A DNA stretch of 64,000 nt from Actinoplanes campanulatus (GTDB lineage: Bacteria > Actinomycetota > Actinomycetes > Mycobacteriales > Micromonosporaceae), in contig NZ_BMPW01000013.1 of assembly GCF_014647795.1 (NCBI RefSeq), positions 62,001 through 126,000 of the forward strand, in the 5' to 3' direction. The notes below the pieces were generated by a model. That model was not told the DNA's origin. It made no database searches and was given only the letters and a program-made list of their open reading frames with translations. Numbering within the stretch: the first letter of the stretch is position 1; each line of letters opens with the position of its first letter. Position numbers and translations under genes: made by a program. This document shows positions 25,753 through 34,470 of the stretch, in pieces.

Positions 25753-27237
25753 ATGACTCACATTGCGCACTGGATCGGCGGCGCGGAGCGTGCCGGCGAG
25801 TCCGGCCGGGTCGGCCCGGTCTTCAACCCCGCCACCGGCGAGCAGATCGCTCAGGTCGACCTGGCTTCGGCCGCCGAGGTCGCGGTCGCCGTCGCCAGCG
25901 CCAGGGAGGCCGCGAAGGCGTGGCGGGAGGCGAGCCTCTCCAGGCGCTCGGCGGTGCTGTTCAGGTTCCGCGAGCTGCTGGCCGCCCGCACCGGCGAGCT
26001 GGCCGCGATCATCACCCGCGAGCACGGCAAGGTGCTCGCCGACGCGGCCGGCGAGGTGGCCCGTGGCCTGGAGAACGTCGAGTTCGCCACCGGCGTCCCG
26101 CACCTCATGAAGGGCGGCTTCTCCGAGCAGGCCGCCACCGGGGTGGACGTCTACTCGATCCGCCAGCCGCTCGGCGTGGTCGCCGGCATCACCCCGTTCA
26201 ACTTCCCGGCCATGGTCCCGTTGTGGATGTGCGCCACCGCGATCGCCTCGGGCAACGCCTTCGTGCTCAAGCCCAGCGAGAAGGACCCGTCGGCGGCGAA
26301 CTGGCTGGCCGCGCTCTGGGCCGAGGCCGGTCTGCCGGCGGGTGTCTTCACCGTCGTGCACGGTGACAAGGAGGCGGTCGACGCGCTTCTCACGCACCCG
26401 GACGTCGCCGCGGTGAGCTTCGTCGGCTCGACGCCGATCGCGAAGTACATCTACGAGACTGGTACAGCGCACGGCAAGCGGGTGCAGGCCCTGGGCGGCG
26501 CGAAGAACCACATGATCGTCCTGCCGGACGCCGAGCTGGACGCGGCCGCCGACGCGGCGATCAGTGCCGGCTACGGCGCGGCCGGCGAGCGCTGCATGGC
26601 GATCTCGGTGGTGGTGGCGGTCGGCGAGATCGCGGATCCGCTGGTCGAGGCCATCGCGGCGCGACTTCCGAAGATCAAGATCGGCGATGGTACGGACCCG
26701 AACAGCGAAATGGGCCCGCTGATCAACGCCCAGCATCGTGACCGGGTCGCCGGCTACATCGCCGCCGGAGCCGACGCCGGCGCCAAGGTGATCGCCGACG
26801 GACGGGACATCTCGGACCGGCCCGGGTTCTTCCTCGGTGCGACGTTGCTCGACAACGTCACCCCCGAGATGACGGTCTACACCGACGAGATCTTCGGCCC
26901 GGTCCTGAGCATCGTCCGCGTGGACACCTACGCCGAGGCCGTCCAGCTGGTCAACGACAACGAGTACGGCAACGGCACCGCCATCTTCACCCGGGACGGC
27001 GGCGCGGCCCGGCAGTTCCAGTTCGAGGTGAACGCCGGCATGGTCGGCGTGAACGTGCCGATCCCGGTGCCGGTCGCCTACTACTCGTTCGGCGGCTGGA
27101 AGGCGTCGCTGTTCGGCGACACCCACATGTACGGCCCGGACGGCATCCACTTCTTCACCCGCAGCAAGGTCGTGACCGCCCGCTGGCCCGACCCGGGCAC
27201 CTCGTCCATCGACCTCGGCTTCCCGCAGACCCGATGA
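25753..27237 (+). CDS. mmsA: CoA-acylating (methyl)malonate-semialdehyde dehydrogenase
   Basis: 494-aa aldehyde dehydrogenase superfamily enzyme. It oxidises malonate or methylmalonate semialdehyde to acetyl- or propionyl-CoA with NAD and CoA. The MmsA-typical signature GYGAAGERCMAIS contains catalytic C281; ITPFNFPAMVPLWM and AVSFVGSTPIAKYI are also characteristic. Here it would finish beta-alanine degradation after the adjacent aminotransferase. The open frame begins 12 codons earlier, but ATG at 25753 follows a leaderless promoter. Confidence 0.92.
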   Translation: MTHIAHWIGGAERAGESGRVGPVFNPATGEQIAQVDLASAAEVAVAVASAREAAKAWREASLSRRSAVLFRFRELLAARTGELAAIITREHGKVLADAAGEVARGLENVEFATGVPHLMKGGFSEQAATGVDVYSIRQPLGVVAGITPFNFPAMVPLWMCATAIASGNAFVLKPSEKDPSAANWLAALWAEAGLPAGVFTVVHGDKEAVDALLTHPDVAAVSFVGSTPIAKYIYETGTAHGKRVQALGGAKNHMIVLPDAELDAAADAAISAGYGAAGERCMAISVVVAVGEIADPLVEAIAARLPKIKIGDGTDPNSEMGPLINAQHRDRVAGYIAAGADAGAKVIADGRDISDRPGFFLGATLLDNVTPEMTVYTDEIFGPVLSIVRVDTYAEAVQLVNDNEYGNGTAIFTRDGGAARQFQFEVNAGMVGVNVPIPVPVAYYSFGGWKASLFGDTHMYGPDGIHFFTRSKVVTARWPDPGTSSIDLGFPQTR

Positions 27238-27247
27238 GGATGATCTT

Positions 27248-27319
27248 GTGGCAACCGAAGTGGCGACCGAAGTGGCAACCGAAGTGACGAACGAAGTGGC
27301 AAACGAAGTGACGAACGAA
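27248..27319 (+). repeat. 12-bp tandem repeat (x6) at the start of a coding sequence
   Basis: Six units related to GTGGCAACCGAA, alternating with GTGACGAACGAA. Each begins with an in-frame GTG, so gain or loss of units never breaks the frame but changes the number of potential start codons. Confidence 0.93.
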
Positions 27320-28645
27320 TTCCAGGTGCGCGCCGATGACCGCGCCCACGTCTTCCATTCCTGGTCCGCGCAGGGCCTGATCGACCCGCTGCCGGTGGAG
27401 AAAGCATTGGGCAGCCACTTCTGGGATTACTCCGGCCGTAAATATCTGGACTTTTCGTCTCAGCTCGTCAATATCAACATTGGGCACCAGCACCCGCGTC
27501 TTATCGAGGCGATCCAGGAGCAGGCCGCCAAACTCGCCACCATTGCGCCCGCCTTCGCCAACGACAAACGCGGTGAGGCGGCCCGGATGATCGCCGAGAT
27601 CGCCCCCGCCGACCTGAACAAGGTGTTCTTCACCAACGGCGGCGCCGAGGCCAACGAGAACGCCATCCGGATGGCCCGGCTGCACACCGGCCGGCACAAG
27701 GTGCTGTCCACCTATCGCAGCTACCACGGCTCCACCGCCACCGCGATCACCGCCACCGGCGACCCGCGGCGCTGGCCGAACGAGCCGGTCGCGATCGGGG
27801 TCGTACATTTCTGGGGTCCTTACCCCTACCGGTCGCCGTTCCACTCGGAGAGCCCGGAGCAGGAGACTCAGCGCGCGTTGCAGCACCTGCGCGACACCAT
27901 CGTCTTCGAGGGCCCGGCCACGATCGCCGCGATCCTGCTGGAGACCGTGGTCGGCACCAACGGCATTCTGGTGCCGCCGCCCGGCTACCTGGCCGGCGTC
28001 CGGGAGATCTGCGACGAGTTCGGCATCGTGTTCATCGCCGACGAGGTGATGGCGGGCTTCGGCCGGTGCGGCGAGTGGTTCGCGGTCGACCGGTGGGGCG
28101 TCGCCCCCGACCTGATCACCTTCGCCAAGGGGGTCAACTCCGGCTATCTGCCGCTGGGCGGTGTGGTGATCTCCGACGAGATCGCCGAGACGTTCCGGGA
28201 GCGGCCGTTCCCGGGTGGACTCACCTACTCCGGGCACCCGCTGGCGTGCGCGTCCGCGGTGGCCAGCATGCAGATCTTCAAGGAGGAGGGGATCGTCGAG
28301 CACGCCCGCGCGCTCGGCGACGACATCATCGGCCCTTCGTTGCACCGGATCGCGGAGAAGCACCCGAGTGTGGGCGAGGTGCGCGGGCTGGGGGTCTTCT
28401 GGGCCATCGAGTTGGTGCGTGACAGGACCACCAGGGAGCCGCTGGTAGCCTTCAACGCCGCCGGCCCGGCCGCCGCGCCGATGAACGCGGTCGCCGCCGC
28501 CTGTAAGGAGCGGGGGCTCTGGCCCTTCGTCCACTTCAACCGGCTCCACGTCGTGCCGCCGTGCACGATCTCCGCGGAGGAGCTGCGCGAGGGGCTGGCG
28601 ATCCTCGACGAGGCCCTCACCGTGGCCGACGAATACACCGCCTAA
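27248..28645 (+). CDS. Class III omega-aminotransferase (beta-alanine/amine type)
   Basis: 465-aa PLP enzyme. PLP contacts: NGGAEANENAIRMAR, D265 in IADEVMAGFGR and Schiff-base K294 in TFAKGVNSGYLPLGG. Context with mmsA suggests conversion of beta-alanine (or a similar omega-amino acid) and pyruvate to malonate semialdehyde and alanine. The N-terminus is odd: residues 1-24 are a [A/T]xEV repeat from six 12-bp units, each with an in-frame GTG, before the conserved fold begins near residue 28. Start GTG at 27248 has GAGGA eight bases upstream, overlapping the mmsA stop. Confidence 0.88.
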   Translation: MATEVATEVATEVTNEVANEVTNEFQVRADDRAHVFHSWSAQGLIDPLPVEKALGSHFWDYSGRKYLDFSSQLVNINIGHQHPRLIEAIQEQAAKLATIAPAFANDKRGEAARMIAEIAPADLNKVFFTNGGAEANENAIRMARLHTGRHKVLSTYRSYHGSTATAITATGDPRRWPNEPVAIGVVHFWGPYPYRSPFHSESPEQETQRALQHLRDTIVFEGPATIAAILLETVVGTNGILVPPPGYLAGVREICDEFGIVFIADEVMAGFGRCGEWFAVDRWGVAPDLITFAKGVNSGYLPLGGVVISDEIAETFRERPFPGGLTYSGHPLACASAVASMQIFKEEGIVEHARALGDDIIGPSLHRIAEKHPSVGEVRGLGVFWAIELVRDRTTREPLVAFNAAGPAAAPMNAVAAACKERGLWPFVHFNRLHVVPPCTISAEELREGLAILDEALTVADEYTA

Positions 28646-28682
28646 AACACCGGATTGCGTCGTTGGAACGGGATCGGAGATT

Positions 28683-28694
28683 CTGATTCCGTTT
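28683..28694 (-). promoter_or_regulatory. Weak match to the shared polyamine promoter motif
   Basis: Minus-strand AAACGGAATCAG resembles the AACGGATTCAG core found before the aldehyde dehydrogenase at 47726 and the aminotransferase at 34471. It lies 106 bases before the aldehyde dehydrogenase gene at 28801, in the opposite orientation. Confidence 0.3.
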
Positions 28695-28800
28695 CAACTC
28701 TGGAAATTACTTCGGATTCCCTTGCTAGCTCACTCGCCGGTGTGACAAGGTCCCTCCAGTCCGGGTGAGATCGCCCCTTGACCGGAAGGCCTGAATCCCT

Positions 28801-30237
28801 GTGAGCACCCCTTCTCCCGTGCTGCGCAACTTCGTCGCCGGGGCCTACACCGACACCGAGGACGGCGTCACGGCCCCGGTGATCGACCCCAGCACGGGGG
28901 AAATCTACGCGCAGGCCCCGGTCTCCTCGCCGCGGGATGTCGAGAAGGCGGTGGCGGCCGCCGAGTCGGGCTTCGAGACGTGGCGGGACAGCACCCCGGC
29001 CGAGCGTCAGCGGGCGCTCCTGAGGATCGCCGACGCGATCGAGGCGCGGTCCGAGGAGATCATCGCGGCCGAGGTCCGCAACACCGGCAAGCCGGTGGCG
29101 GCGACCCGCGCCGAGGAGATGGGCCCGCTCCTGGACGAGCTGCGTTTCTTCGCCGGCGCGGCGCGCGTCCTGGAAGGGAAGTCCGCGGGGGAGTACCTGC
29201 GGGACCACACCTCCTTCGTTCGCCGTGAGCCGATCGGCGTCTGCGCACAGATCACCCCGTGGAACTATCCGATGGTGATGGCCGTGTGGAAGTTCGCCCC
29301 CGCGCTCGCGGCCGGCAACTCCGTGGTGCTCAAGCCGTCGGACACCACCCCGGTGAGCACGCTGCTGCTGGCCGAGATCGCCGGTGAGTTCCTGCCGCCG
29401 GGCGTGCTCAACGTGGTCTGCGGCGACCGCGACACCGGCCGGGCCCTGGTCACCCACCCGGCCCCCCAGTTCGTATCGATCACCGGCTCCACCCGGGCCG
29501 GCATGGAGGTGGCCGCCGCGGCCGCACCCGACCTGAAGCGGGTCCACCTGGAACTCGGCGGCAAGGCGCCGGTCGTGGTCTTCGACGACGTCGACATCGC
29601 CGCCACCGCGGAGGCGATCGCCGGCGCCGGCTTCTTCAACGCGGGCCAGGACTGCACGGCCGCCACCCGGGTGCTGGTGCACGAGCGGATCGTCGGCGAC
29701 TTCACCGCCGCCCTGGCCCAGGCCGCCAAGAACACGAGGGCCGGCGCCCCGTCCGACCCCGGCGCGTTCTTCGGCCCGGTCAACAACGCGAACCAGCTGG
29801 AGCGGGTCACCGGCTTCCTGGACCGGGCGCCGGCGCACGCCGAGGTGGCCGCCGGCGGGCACCGTATCGGTGATCGCGGCTACTTCTTCGAGCCGACGGT
29901 GGTCACCGGTCTGCGCCAGCGGGACGAGATGATCCAGGACGAGATCTTCGGCCCGGTCATCACCGTCCAGACGTTCACCGACGAGGCCGAGGCCGTGCGC
30001 TGCGCCAACGACGTCCGGTACGGGCTGAGCGCCAGCGTGTGGACGCAGAACCACGGCCGCGCCATGCGGGTCTCCCGGCGCCTGAACTTCGGCGCCGTGT
30101 GGATCAATACCCACCTACCCTTCGTCTCCGAGATGCCGCACGGCGGATACGGTCACTCCGGTTACGGCAAGGACCTTTCGATGTACGGGTTCGAGGAGTA
30201 CACCCGGATCAAGCACGTGATGAGTTTCAACGGTTGA
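28801..30237 (+). CDS. Gamma-aminobutyraldehyde dehydrogenase (copy 1)
   Basis: 478-aa NAD-dependent aldehyde dehydrogenase. Catalytic Cys in FFNAGQDCTAATRV, general base Glu in LELGGKAPVVVFDD, cofactor site TPWNYPMVMAVWKFAPALAA. The GQDCTAATR context and HLPFVSEMPHGGYGHSGYGKD tail are typical of 4-aminobutanal dehydrogenases. It would make GABA from the aldehyde formed by putrescine transamination or oxidation. GTG start has only a distant AAGG upstream. A paralogue of identical length lies at 46290. Confidence 0.87.
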   Translation: MSTPSPVLRNFVAGAYTDTEDGVTAPVIDPSTGEIYAQAPVSSPRDVEKAVAAAESGFETWRDSTPAERQRALLRIADAIEARSEEIIAAEVRNTGKPVAATRAEEMGPLLDELRFFAGAARVLEGKSAGEYLRDHTSFVRREPIGVCAQITPWNYPMVMAVWKFAPALAAGNSVVLKPSDTTPVSTLLLAEIAGEFLPPGVLNVVCGDRDTGRALVTHPAPQFVSITGSTRAGMEVAAAAAPDLKRVHLELGGKAPVVVFDDVDIAATAEAIAGAGFFNAGQDCTAATRVLVHERIVGDFTAALAQAAKNTRAGAPSDPGAFFGPVNNANQLERVTGFLDRAPAHAEVAAGGHRIGDRGYFFEPTVVTGLRQRDEMIQDEIFGPVITVQTFTDEAEAVRCANDVRYGLSASVWTQNHGRAMRVSRRLNFGAVWINTHLPFVSEMPHGGYGHSGYGKDLSMYGFEEYTRIKHVMSFNG

Positions 30238-30282
30238 TCCACCCCACCCCAGATGCCTAATCCGCCCTGCTCGAGGTGATAG

Positions 30283-31407
30283 ATGACCACTTCTCCCCCC
30301 AAGTCGGCCGCTCATCCGGCGATCGAGTTCGTCGGCGTGCGCAAGGACTACCTGTCGCACGGTGAGGCGGTGCCCGCCGTCAGGAGCCTGGATCTGGCGA
30401 TCGGGCAGGGGGAGTTCTTCTCGCTGCTCGGCCCGTCCGGCTGCGGCAAGACGACCACGATGCGGATGGTCGCCGGCTTCGAGGAGCCGACCGCCGGCCG
30501 GGTCATGCTCGACGGCAGGGACGTGACCGGGGTCGCGCCGAACAAGCGTGACGTCAACATGGTCTTCCAGTCGTACGCCCTCTTCCCGCATCTCACCGTG
30601 CGGCAGAACGTCGCCTTCGGCCTGGAGCGCAAGAAGGTCGCCAAGGCCGAGATCACCAGGCGGGTCGGCGAGATGCTCGAGATCGTCTCGCTGACCGGCA
30701 TGGAGAAGCGGCAGCCCAGGGAGATGTCGGGCGGTCAGCAGCAGCGGGTCGCGCTGGCCCGGGCGCTGGTCAACCACCCGCGGGCGCTGCTTCTCGACGA
30801 GCCGCTCGGCGCGCTCGATCTCAAACTGCGCCAACAGATGCAGATCGAGCTGAAGCGGATTCAGCGCGAGGTGGGCATCACCTTCGTCTACGTCACCCAC
30901 GACCAGGGTGAGGCACTCACCATGTCGGACCGCATCGCGGTCATGAACAGCGGCCTGATCGAGCAGCTCGGCTCGCCACGGGACATCTACGAGCGCCCGT
31001 CGACCCGGTTCGTGGCCGGCTTCATCGGCACCTCCAATCTCATCGACGGCCGCGTGAGCTGGGCGGACCAGGGTTACGCGGTCATCGACAAGGGCTCCGG
31101 CGAGCGGGTCGTGGTGCCTGTGCCGGGCACCGTGCCGGTCGGCCGTGACCTGGAGGTCTCGGTGCGCCCGGAGAAGATCGACCTACATCGGACGTTGCCC
31201 TCCGGCGTCACCGGGAGCCTGCTCTCCGGCACGGTCACCGAGGTGGTCTATCACGGCACCTCGACCAACTACACAGTGGCGACCTCCGATGGAACCGACC
31301 TCGTGGTGTTCGATCAGAATGCTCACGATGCAGAGGACGTCGCGTCTCGTGGTGAGCGCGTCTTCCTCACCTGGGCCCCGCAGCACTCGTACCCGATCGG
31401 AGTCTGA
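30283..31407 (+). CDS. potA: Spermidine/putrescine ABC importer ATP-binding protein
   Basis: 374-aa ATPase with Walker A GPSGCGKTT, signature MSGGQQQRV, Walker B LLLDEPLGALDLKLR and a C-terminal TOBE-like regulatory domain (about 290-370). RBS GAGGTGATAG precedes the ATG. First gene of potA-D-B-C; the stop shares one base with the next start. Confidence 0.92.
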   Translation: MTTSPPKSAAHPAIEFVGVRKDYLSHGEAVPAVRSLDLAIGQGEFFSLLGPSGCGKTTTMRMVAGFEEPTAGRVMLDGRDVTGVAPNKRDVNMVFQSYALFPHLTVRQNVAFGLERKKVAKAEITRRVGEMLEIVSLTGMEKRQPREMSGGQQQRVALARALVNHPRALLLDEPLGALDLKLRQQMQIELKRIQREVGITFVYVTHDQGEALTMSDRIAVMNSGLIEQLGSPRDIYERPSTRFVAGFIGTSNLIDGRVSWADQGYAVIDKGSGERVVVPVPGTVPVGRDLEVSVRPEKIDLHRTLPSGVTGSLLSGTVTEVVYHGTSTNYTVATSDGTDLVVFDQNAHDAEDVASRGERVFLTWAPQHSYPIGV

Positions 31408-32657
31408 TGTTCCAGTCCAATAAGCCGGATCCCTCCCTCCTGCGAGGCATGACGCGCTCCCGGCTCGGCCGCCGTGACGCGCTGCGCCTCGGCGGGTTGT
31501 CGGCGATGGGCGCATTCCTCGCCGCGTGCGGGGTGGAGGGCAAGGGCAAGCCGCAGGCCAGTATGGCGCCCGACGCCGTCGCCAAGTTCTGGGCTGACAA
31601 GACGCAGAACGGCAAGCTCAACTTCGCCGGCTGGCCGCTCTACATGGACCCGAAGAAGCCCGAGCTCAAGAAGTTCACGCAGAAGACCGGCATCCAGGTC
31701 ACCTACGACGAGGTCATCCAGGAGATGGCGCCCTGGTTCGCCAAGGTGCAGCCGCAGCTGTCCGCCGGGCAGTCGATCGGCTACGACGTCATGGTCATCA
31801 CCAACTCGAGCCAGTTCGGCCAGTTCCGGGACTCCGGCTTCCTGGCGCCGCTGGACCACGCGAAGCTGCCCAACTACGCGGCCAACGCCGCCAAGTCGTA
31901 CGCGAGCTCGTCGTACGACCCGGGCAACGTGTTCAGCATCCCGTACGCGTCCGGCATCACCGGCATCGCCTACGACCCGGCCAAGATCAAGGAACCGATC
32001 ACCAAGCTGTCCGACCTGTGGAACCCGAAGTACAAGGGCAAGGTCGGCATGTTCCGCGACCTCCAGGAGCTCGGCAACTTCGGTCTGCTCGCGGCCGGCA
32101 TCGACCCGGCCAAGTCGACCGAGGCGGACTGGCAGAAGGCGGCGGCGGAGCTCAAGAAGCAGAAGGACGCCGGCATCGTCCGCAACTACTACGACCAGAG
32201 CTACGTCGACGCGCTCGGCAAGGGCGAGGTCTGGATCACGATGGCCTGGTCCGGTGACGTCTTCCAGAAGAACGTCTCCGACGGCACGAACTTCAAGTTC
32301 GTGATCCCCGAGGACGGCGCCACGATCTGGACCGACAACATGGCCATCCCGGTCACCGCGGAGAACCCGGTCGACGCCATCATGCTGATGGACTTCCTCT
32401 ACGAGCTGGAGAACGCCACCACGCTCGCCGAGTACATCAACTACGTGTGCCCGGTCCCGGCCGCGCAGGCGCAGATGAAGAAGCACGCCGCCGCGCTGAC
32501 CGGCGAGGACAAGGCCTACCTGCTCTCGGTCGCGGAGAGCCCGCTGGTCTTCCCGGGCGAGGCCGAGTACGACCGCCTGCACTACTACGTCGACTTCAAC
32601 ACCGCGGAGGAGAAGAAGGACTTCGAGCGGGTGTTCCAACCGATCGTGCTGGGGTAA
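31407..32657 (+). CDS. potD: Spermidine/putrescine-binding lipoprotein
   Basis: 416-aa substrate-binding protein of the PotD/PotF type. The N-terminus has twin arginines (GRRDALRLG, R22-R23) and lipobox LAAC (C41), so it is probably a Tat-exported lipoprotein. Conserved stretches include NFAGWPLYMDPKK, FSIPYASGITGIAYDP and AWSGDVFQKN. It delivers polyamines to PotBC. Polyamine specificity rests on family resemblance and on the surrounding catabolic genes. Confidence 0.9.
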   Translation: MFQSNKPDPSLLRGMTRSRLGRRDALRLGGLSAMGAFLAACGVEGKGKPQASMAPDAVAKFWADKTQNGKLNFAGWPLYMDPKKPELKKFTQKTGIQVTYDEVIQEMAPWFAKVQPQLSAGQSIGYDVMVITNSSQFGQFRDSGFLAPLDHAKLPNYAANAAKSYASSSYDPGNVFSIPYASGITGIAYDPAKIKEPITKLSDLWNPKYKGKVGMFRDLQELGNFGLLAAGIDPAKSTEADWQKAAAELKKQKDAGIVRNYYDQSYVDALGKGEVWITMAWSGDVFQKNVSDGTNFKFVIPEDGATIWTDNMAIPVTAENPVDAIMLMDFLYELENATTLAEYINYVCPVPAAQAQMKKHAAALTGEDKAYLLSVAESPLVFPGEAEYDRLHYYVDFNTAEEKKDFERVFQPIVLG

Positions 32658-32660
32658 CCG

Positions 32661-33524
32661 ATGGACCGGGTAAAACGTACACTCACCCCCTACCTGCTGG
32701 TCCTTCCCGGCGGGCTGTGGCTCCTGCTGTTCTTCGCGGTACCGATGGCCACCATGCTGTCGCTGTCGCTGCAGGAGGGCGACATCGTCAACGGGTTCGT
32801 CTTCACCGGCCACTGGCAGAACTATGTGGATTCGATCTCCGCCTACCAGACCCAGTTGATCCGTTCGCTGGTGTACGGCGCCATCACGTCGGTCGTCCTG
32901 ATCGTGCTGGCGTTCCCGGTCGCATACTGGATCGCCTTCTACGGAGGCCGTAAGAAGGCGACCTACCTGTTCCTGATCCTGCTGCCGTTCTTCGTGTCGT
33001 TCGTCCTGCGCACCATCTCGTGGCGGATGCTCCTCACGGACGACGGCGTGCTGCTGCACCCCTTGAAGGAGGCCGGGTTGCTCCCGGCCGACTTCCAGGT
33101 CCTCGGCACGGCGACCGCGGTCATCGCCGGCCTGGTGTACAGCTTCCTCCCGTTCATGGTGCTGCCGATCTACGTGGCGCTGGAGCGGATCGACCCGCGG
33201 GTGGTCGAGGCGGCCCGGGACCTGTACGCGTCCCCCCTCACCTCGTTCCGGAAGGTCATCTTCCCGCTGGCGCTGCCCGGCGTGTTCGCCGGCGTGCTGA
33301 TGACCTTCGTACCGGCCACCTCCGACTACGTGAACTCGGAGCTGCTCGGCAGTTCCGAGACCACGATGATCGGCCAGGTCATCCAGTCGCAGTTCCTCTC
33401 GAACTCCGACTACCCGTCGGCCTCGGCACTGTCCTTCACCCTGATGACGGTGCTGCTGATCGGTGTCTTCTCCTACGCCCGGGCGCTGGGCACGGAGGAC
33501 GTCATGAAGGTGGCGGCCCGATGA
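32661..33524 (+). CDS. potB: Spermidine/putrescine ABC importer permease B
   Basis: 287-aa binding-protein-dependent permease with six transmembrane helices and the EAA loop VEAARDLYASPLTSFRKVIF. It starts three bases after potD and its last four bases (ATGA) overlap potC. Confidence 0.9.
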   Translation: MDRVKRTLTPYLLVLPGGLWLLLFFAVPMATMLSLSLQEGDIVNGFVFTGHWQNYVDSISAYQTQLIRSLVYGAITSVVLIVLAFPVAYWIAFYGGRKKATYLFLILLPFFVSFVLRTISWRMLLTDDGVLLHPLKEAGLLPADFQVLGTATAVIAGLVYSFLPFMVLPIYVALERIDPRVVEAARDLYASPLTSFRKVIFPLALPGVFAGVLMTFVPATSDYVNSELLGSSETTMIGQVIQSQFLSNSDYPSASALSFTLMTVLLIGVFSYARALGTEDVMKVAAR

Positions 33525-34315
33525 GACTCCGTATCGGCGGCGACCGCCTGCTCCACGTCTACACCTGGATCCTGATCGCCTGGCTCGTCCTGCCCATCGC
33601 CGTGATGATCCTGTTCGGCTTCAACGATCCCCAGGGCCGGTACAACCAGACCTGGCAGGGTTTCACGCTCAAGTGGTACGGCGAGGTCTTCGCCCTGGAA
33701 GCGCTCACCGACGCACTGGTGGTGTCGCTGCTGGTCGCGGTGGCGACCGCCCTGATCGCCGGCGCCCTGGGCACCGGCATCGGGTACGCGCTGGGCCGCT
33801 GGCAGTTCCGCGGAGCCGGCGCGCTGAACCTGCTGATGTTCGCGGCCATCGCCTCGCCCGAGCTGGTGATGGGCTCGTCGCTGCTGAGCCTGTTCGTCTC
33901 GCTGGGCGCACCGCTGGGCCCGGTGAGCATCACCATCGCGCACGTCATGTTCTCGGTGTCGTTCGTGGCGGTGGTGGTCCGGGCCCGGGTGGTGACCCTG
34001 GACCGGTCCCTCGAGGAGGCCGCGGCCGACCTCGGGGCGAGCGGGTGGACCACGTTCTGGAAGGTGATCTTCCCGATCATCCTGCCGGCCATCCTCTCCG
34101 GCGTGATGCTCGCGTTCGCGCTCTCCATCGACGACTTCGTGATCACCAACTTCACGGCCGGCACCACGCAGACGTTCCCGCTGTGGATCTGGGGCTCCAC
34201 CCGGGTCGGCCTGCCGCCGCAGGTCAACGTCATGGGCACGATGATTTTCGCGGGTGGCGTGCTGCTCGCCGTCCTGTCCAACGTCCGCTCGCGGCCCCGT
34301 AGGAAGACCGCGTAG
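33521..34315 (+). CDS. potC: Spermidine/putrescine ABC importer permease C
   Basis: 264-aa permease with six transmembrane helices and EAA loop LEEAAADLGASGWTTFWKVI. The frame is open upstream through potB, but ATG at 33521 in the ATGA overlap is the obvious coupled start. ALSIDDFVITNF is a PotC-typical stretch. Confidence 0.9.
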   Translation: MRLRIGGDRLLHVYTWILIAWLVLPIAVMILFGFNDPQGRYNQTWQGFTLKWYGEVFALEALTDALVVSLLVAVATALIAGALGTGIGYALGRWQFRGAGALNLLMFAAIASPELVMGSSLLSLFVSLGAPLGPVSITIAHVMFSVSFVAVVVRARVVTLDRSLEEAAADLGASGWTTFWKVIFPIILPAILSGVMLAFALSIDDFVITNFTAGTTQTFPLWIWGSTRVGLPPQVNVMGTMIFAGGVLLAVLSNVRSRPRRKTA

Positions 34316-34329
34316 ACCCAGGCGAGCAA

Positions 34330-34360
34330 CGGCCCGGCGTCCCGGTGGGGTGCCGGGCCG
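34330..34360 (+). terminator. Hairpin terminator after potC
   Basis: Perfect 9-bp stem CGGCCCGGC/GCCGGGCCG (34330-34338 with 34352-34360) 14 bases after the potC stop. It has a 13-base loop and no strong T tail. Confidence 0.65.
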
Positions 34361-34405
34361 CTGTCGTTCCATCACAGAAACGGCGCGGAAATAGTCGTGC
34401 CTAGA

Positions 34406-34435
34406 CTTGTGCGCAACGGATTCCGTGGGCAGGAT
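34406..34435 (+). promoter_or_regulatory. Promoter with shared polyamine motif before aminotransferase
   Basis: -35 TTGTGC (34407-34412), 17-bp spacer, -10 CAGGAT (34430-34435). The 23 bases 34406-34428, core CGCAACGGATTC, agree at 20 positions with the minus strand of 47772-47794 before the second aminobutyraldehyde dehydrogenase. The spacer here contains the perfect dyad ACGGATTCCGT. Confidence 0.55.
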
Positions 34436-34470
34436 CATGTCTACCTCTGGAACTAGTGGGAGAGATATCC

